Shown here piece by piece: positions 5,770-6,753 of a stretch of 6,753 nt of DNA. Numbering within the stretch: the first letter of the stretch is position 1; each line of letters opens with the position of its first letter. A program made the position numbers and the translations under genes. Source of the stretch: an uncultured Rhizobiaceae group bacterium (GTDB taxonomy: Bacteria > Pseudomonadota > Alphaproteobacteria > Rhizobiales > Rhizobiaceae); the NCBI GenBank assembly GCA_937944075.1, contig CALDZZ010000175.1:1-6753 (forward strand), given 5' to 3'. Below the pieces are notes generated by a model. It searched no databases. It saw only the letters and a program-made list of their open reading frames with translations, and was not told where the DNA came from.

Positions 5770-6753
5770 CCCTGATCGAATTTTTCCGGCTGTTCCCGAG
5801 GTGCGTACAATTGCAAGGCGCTTGTACCAGGAAGTTGCTAATCTGCCTTTGATATGCCCGCATGGACACACTGTGCCGGAATGGTTTTCTGAAAATGAAA
5901 GTTTTCCGGACCCCGCTCAACTGCTTATTGTGCCAGATCATTATATTTTACGCATGCTGGTATCACAGGGCAAAACCCTGTCTGAACTTGGTGTAGCAAC
6001 ATCTGCCGGGGAACCTCATGAAACAGACGGGCGCAAAATCTGGAAACAGTTTGCAGAGAACTATTATCTCTTTCGATCTACGCCGGTCAGGTTCTGGATG
6101 GACCACACGCTTGAAACGCTGTTTGGCATCAATGAACGCTTAAGTGGCAATAATGCTGATGATGCATATGATAAAATTCAGGCTTGTTTAAACGAGGAAG
6201 CGTTCAAGCCAAGGGCTATTTTTGAGCGATTTAATATTGAGGTATTGGCAACAACAGATGCCTGCACAGATGACCTTTCCGCCCACAAGAAGATTGCCAG
6301 GGATTCATGGAATGGTACTGTCATACCAACTTATCGCCCTGACAATGTTGTTGATCCCGAGCATGAAGGGTTTCACGACAACCTTGAGAGTATGGCTAAT
6401 TTGACAGGCGAAGATGTTTCTGGCTGGAAGGGGTATTTGAATGCCCATCGCGCAAGGCGTCAATTTTTCAAGGAGGCCGGAGCAACGGCAACCGATCACG
6501 GTCATCCAAGTGCACTGACGGCCAATCTTTCCAAGGCGGAGTGCGAAACACTTTACAGAAAGGTCTTTGCCGGTTCTGCTGGTGCTGCAGATTGTGCCCT
6601 CTTTAGAGGCCAAATGTTGACAGAAATGGCTGGGATGAGTCTCGAGGACGGGCTGGTTATGCAATTGCATCCCGGGTCTTTCAGAAATCATAATACAACG
6701 ATGTTTGAACATTTTGGCAGGGACAAGGGTTTTGATATTCCTCAAGCCTCAGA
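5762..6753 (+). CDS. uxaC: Uronate (glucuronate) isomerase, 3' end cut by the window
   Basis: An open frame of 330 codons runs from ATG 5762 to the right edge without a stop; the family is usually about 470-490 residues, so roughly two thirds is present. GGGAG (5751-5755) lies 6 nt upstream, and the start overlaps the permease stop by 8 nt. UxaC is an amidohydrolase-superfamily enzyme that isomerises D-glucuronate to D-fructuronate and D-galacturonate to D-tagaturonate. Visible marks are the metal-binding HxH in CPHGHTVPEWF (H34, H36), PDHYILRML, FNIEVLATTDAC, TDHGHP (244-249) and MQLHPGSFRNHN (H303). The PHGHT(D/V)P and SDHGHP/TDHGHP style follows the Caulobacter CC0812 type more than E. coli UxaC, which has a DYHCHL motif. 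The C-terminal part, with the conserved tryptophans and last active-site residues, is outside the window. Together with uxaA it points to galacturonate catabolism. Confidence 0.93.
   Translation, partial: MLDPDRIFPAVPEVRTIARRLYQEVANLPLICPHGHTVPEWFSENESFPDPAQLLIVPDHYILRMLVSQGKTLSELGVATSAGEPHETDGRKIWKQFAENYYLFRSTPVRFWMDHTLETLFGINERLSGNNADDAYDKIQACLNEEAFKPRAIFERFNIEVLATTDACTDDLSAHKKIARDSWNGTVIPTYRPDNVVDPEHEGFHDNLESMANLTGEDVSGWKGYLNAHRARRQFFKEAGATATDHGHPSALTANLSKAECETLYRKVFAGSAGAADCALFRGQMLTEMAGMSLEDGLVMQLHPGSFRNHNTTMFEHFGRDKGFDIPQAS

Noticed and set aside
6305..6745. 146-codon minus-strand open frame near the right edge
   Set aside because: It lies opposite uxaC, whose frame matches the uronate isomerase family throughout.

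Overview
The window looks like bacterial, probably alphaproteobacterial, carbohydrate-acid catabolism DNA. The genes are tightly packed. Base composition is moderate in the genes and strongly A+T-rich in the single long intergenic gap. The alphaproteobacterial guess rests mainly on the closing gene, which resembles the Caulobacter CC0812 type of uronate isomerase, and on the presence of a TRAP transporter; it is an inference. No RNA genes, CRISPR arrays, insertion sequences or phage genes were seen.

Layout: (1) Positions 1-246, minus strand, hold the first 82 codons of a TRAP-transporter periplasmic solute-binding protein (DctP type), including its signal peptide. (2) Positions 247-601 are a divergent control region. 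It holds two copies of an 11-bp element (TTTTGGTATGA), one lying within a longer inverted repeat over a candidate promoter, a perfect 19-bp A+T palindrome, and candidate promoters facing both ways. (3) From 602 to the right edge runs one plus-strand operon of six genes, with junctions ranging from an 8-nt overlap to a 23-nt gap: a GntR/FCD-family repressor, UxaA-type altronate dehydratase, a Gfo/Idh/MocA dehydrogenase, a beta-hydroxyacid dehydrogenase, an EamA/DMT-family permease, and uronate isomerase (uxaC, cut by the window end).

How the genes may work together: UxaC isomerises D-galacturonate to D-tagaturonate (or glucuronate to fructuronate). UxaA dehydrates D-altronate to 2-keto-3-deoxy-D-gluconate (KDG). 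The step between them, tagaturonate reduction by UxaB in E. coli, has no recognisable UxaB here. Two NAD(P)-dependent oxidoreductases from other families sit between uxaA and uxaC, so one may fill the gap or widen the range of sugar acids used. The TRAP protein and the DMT permease are two separate candidate routes across the inner membrane. The GntR/FCD protein probably controls both directions through the repeated TTGGTATGA-like sites, which resemble the operators known for the uronate regulators UxuR and ExuR. The substrate assignment is inferred from gene content.

Nothing here is clearly a wholly new system. The most interesting points are the missing uronate reductase with two unassigned candidates, the YihU-like substrate loop of the hydroxyacid dehydrogenase, the non-canonical active site of the Gfo/Idh/MocA enzyme, and the structured control region.
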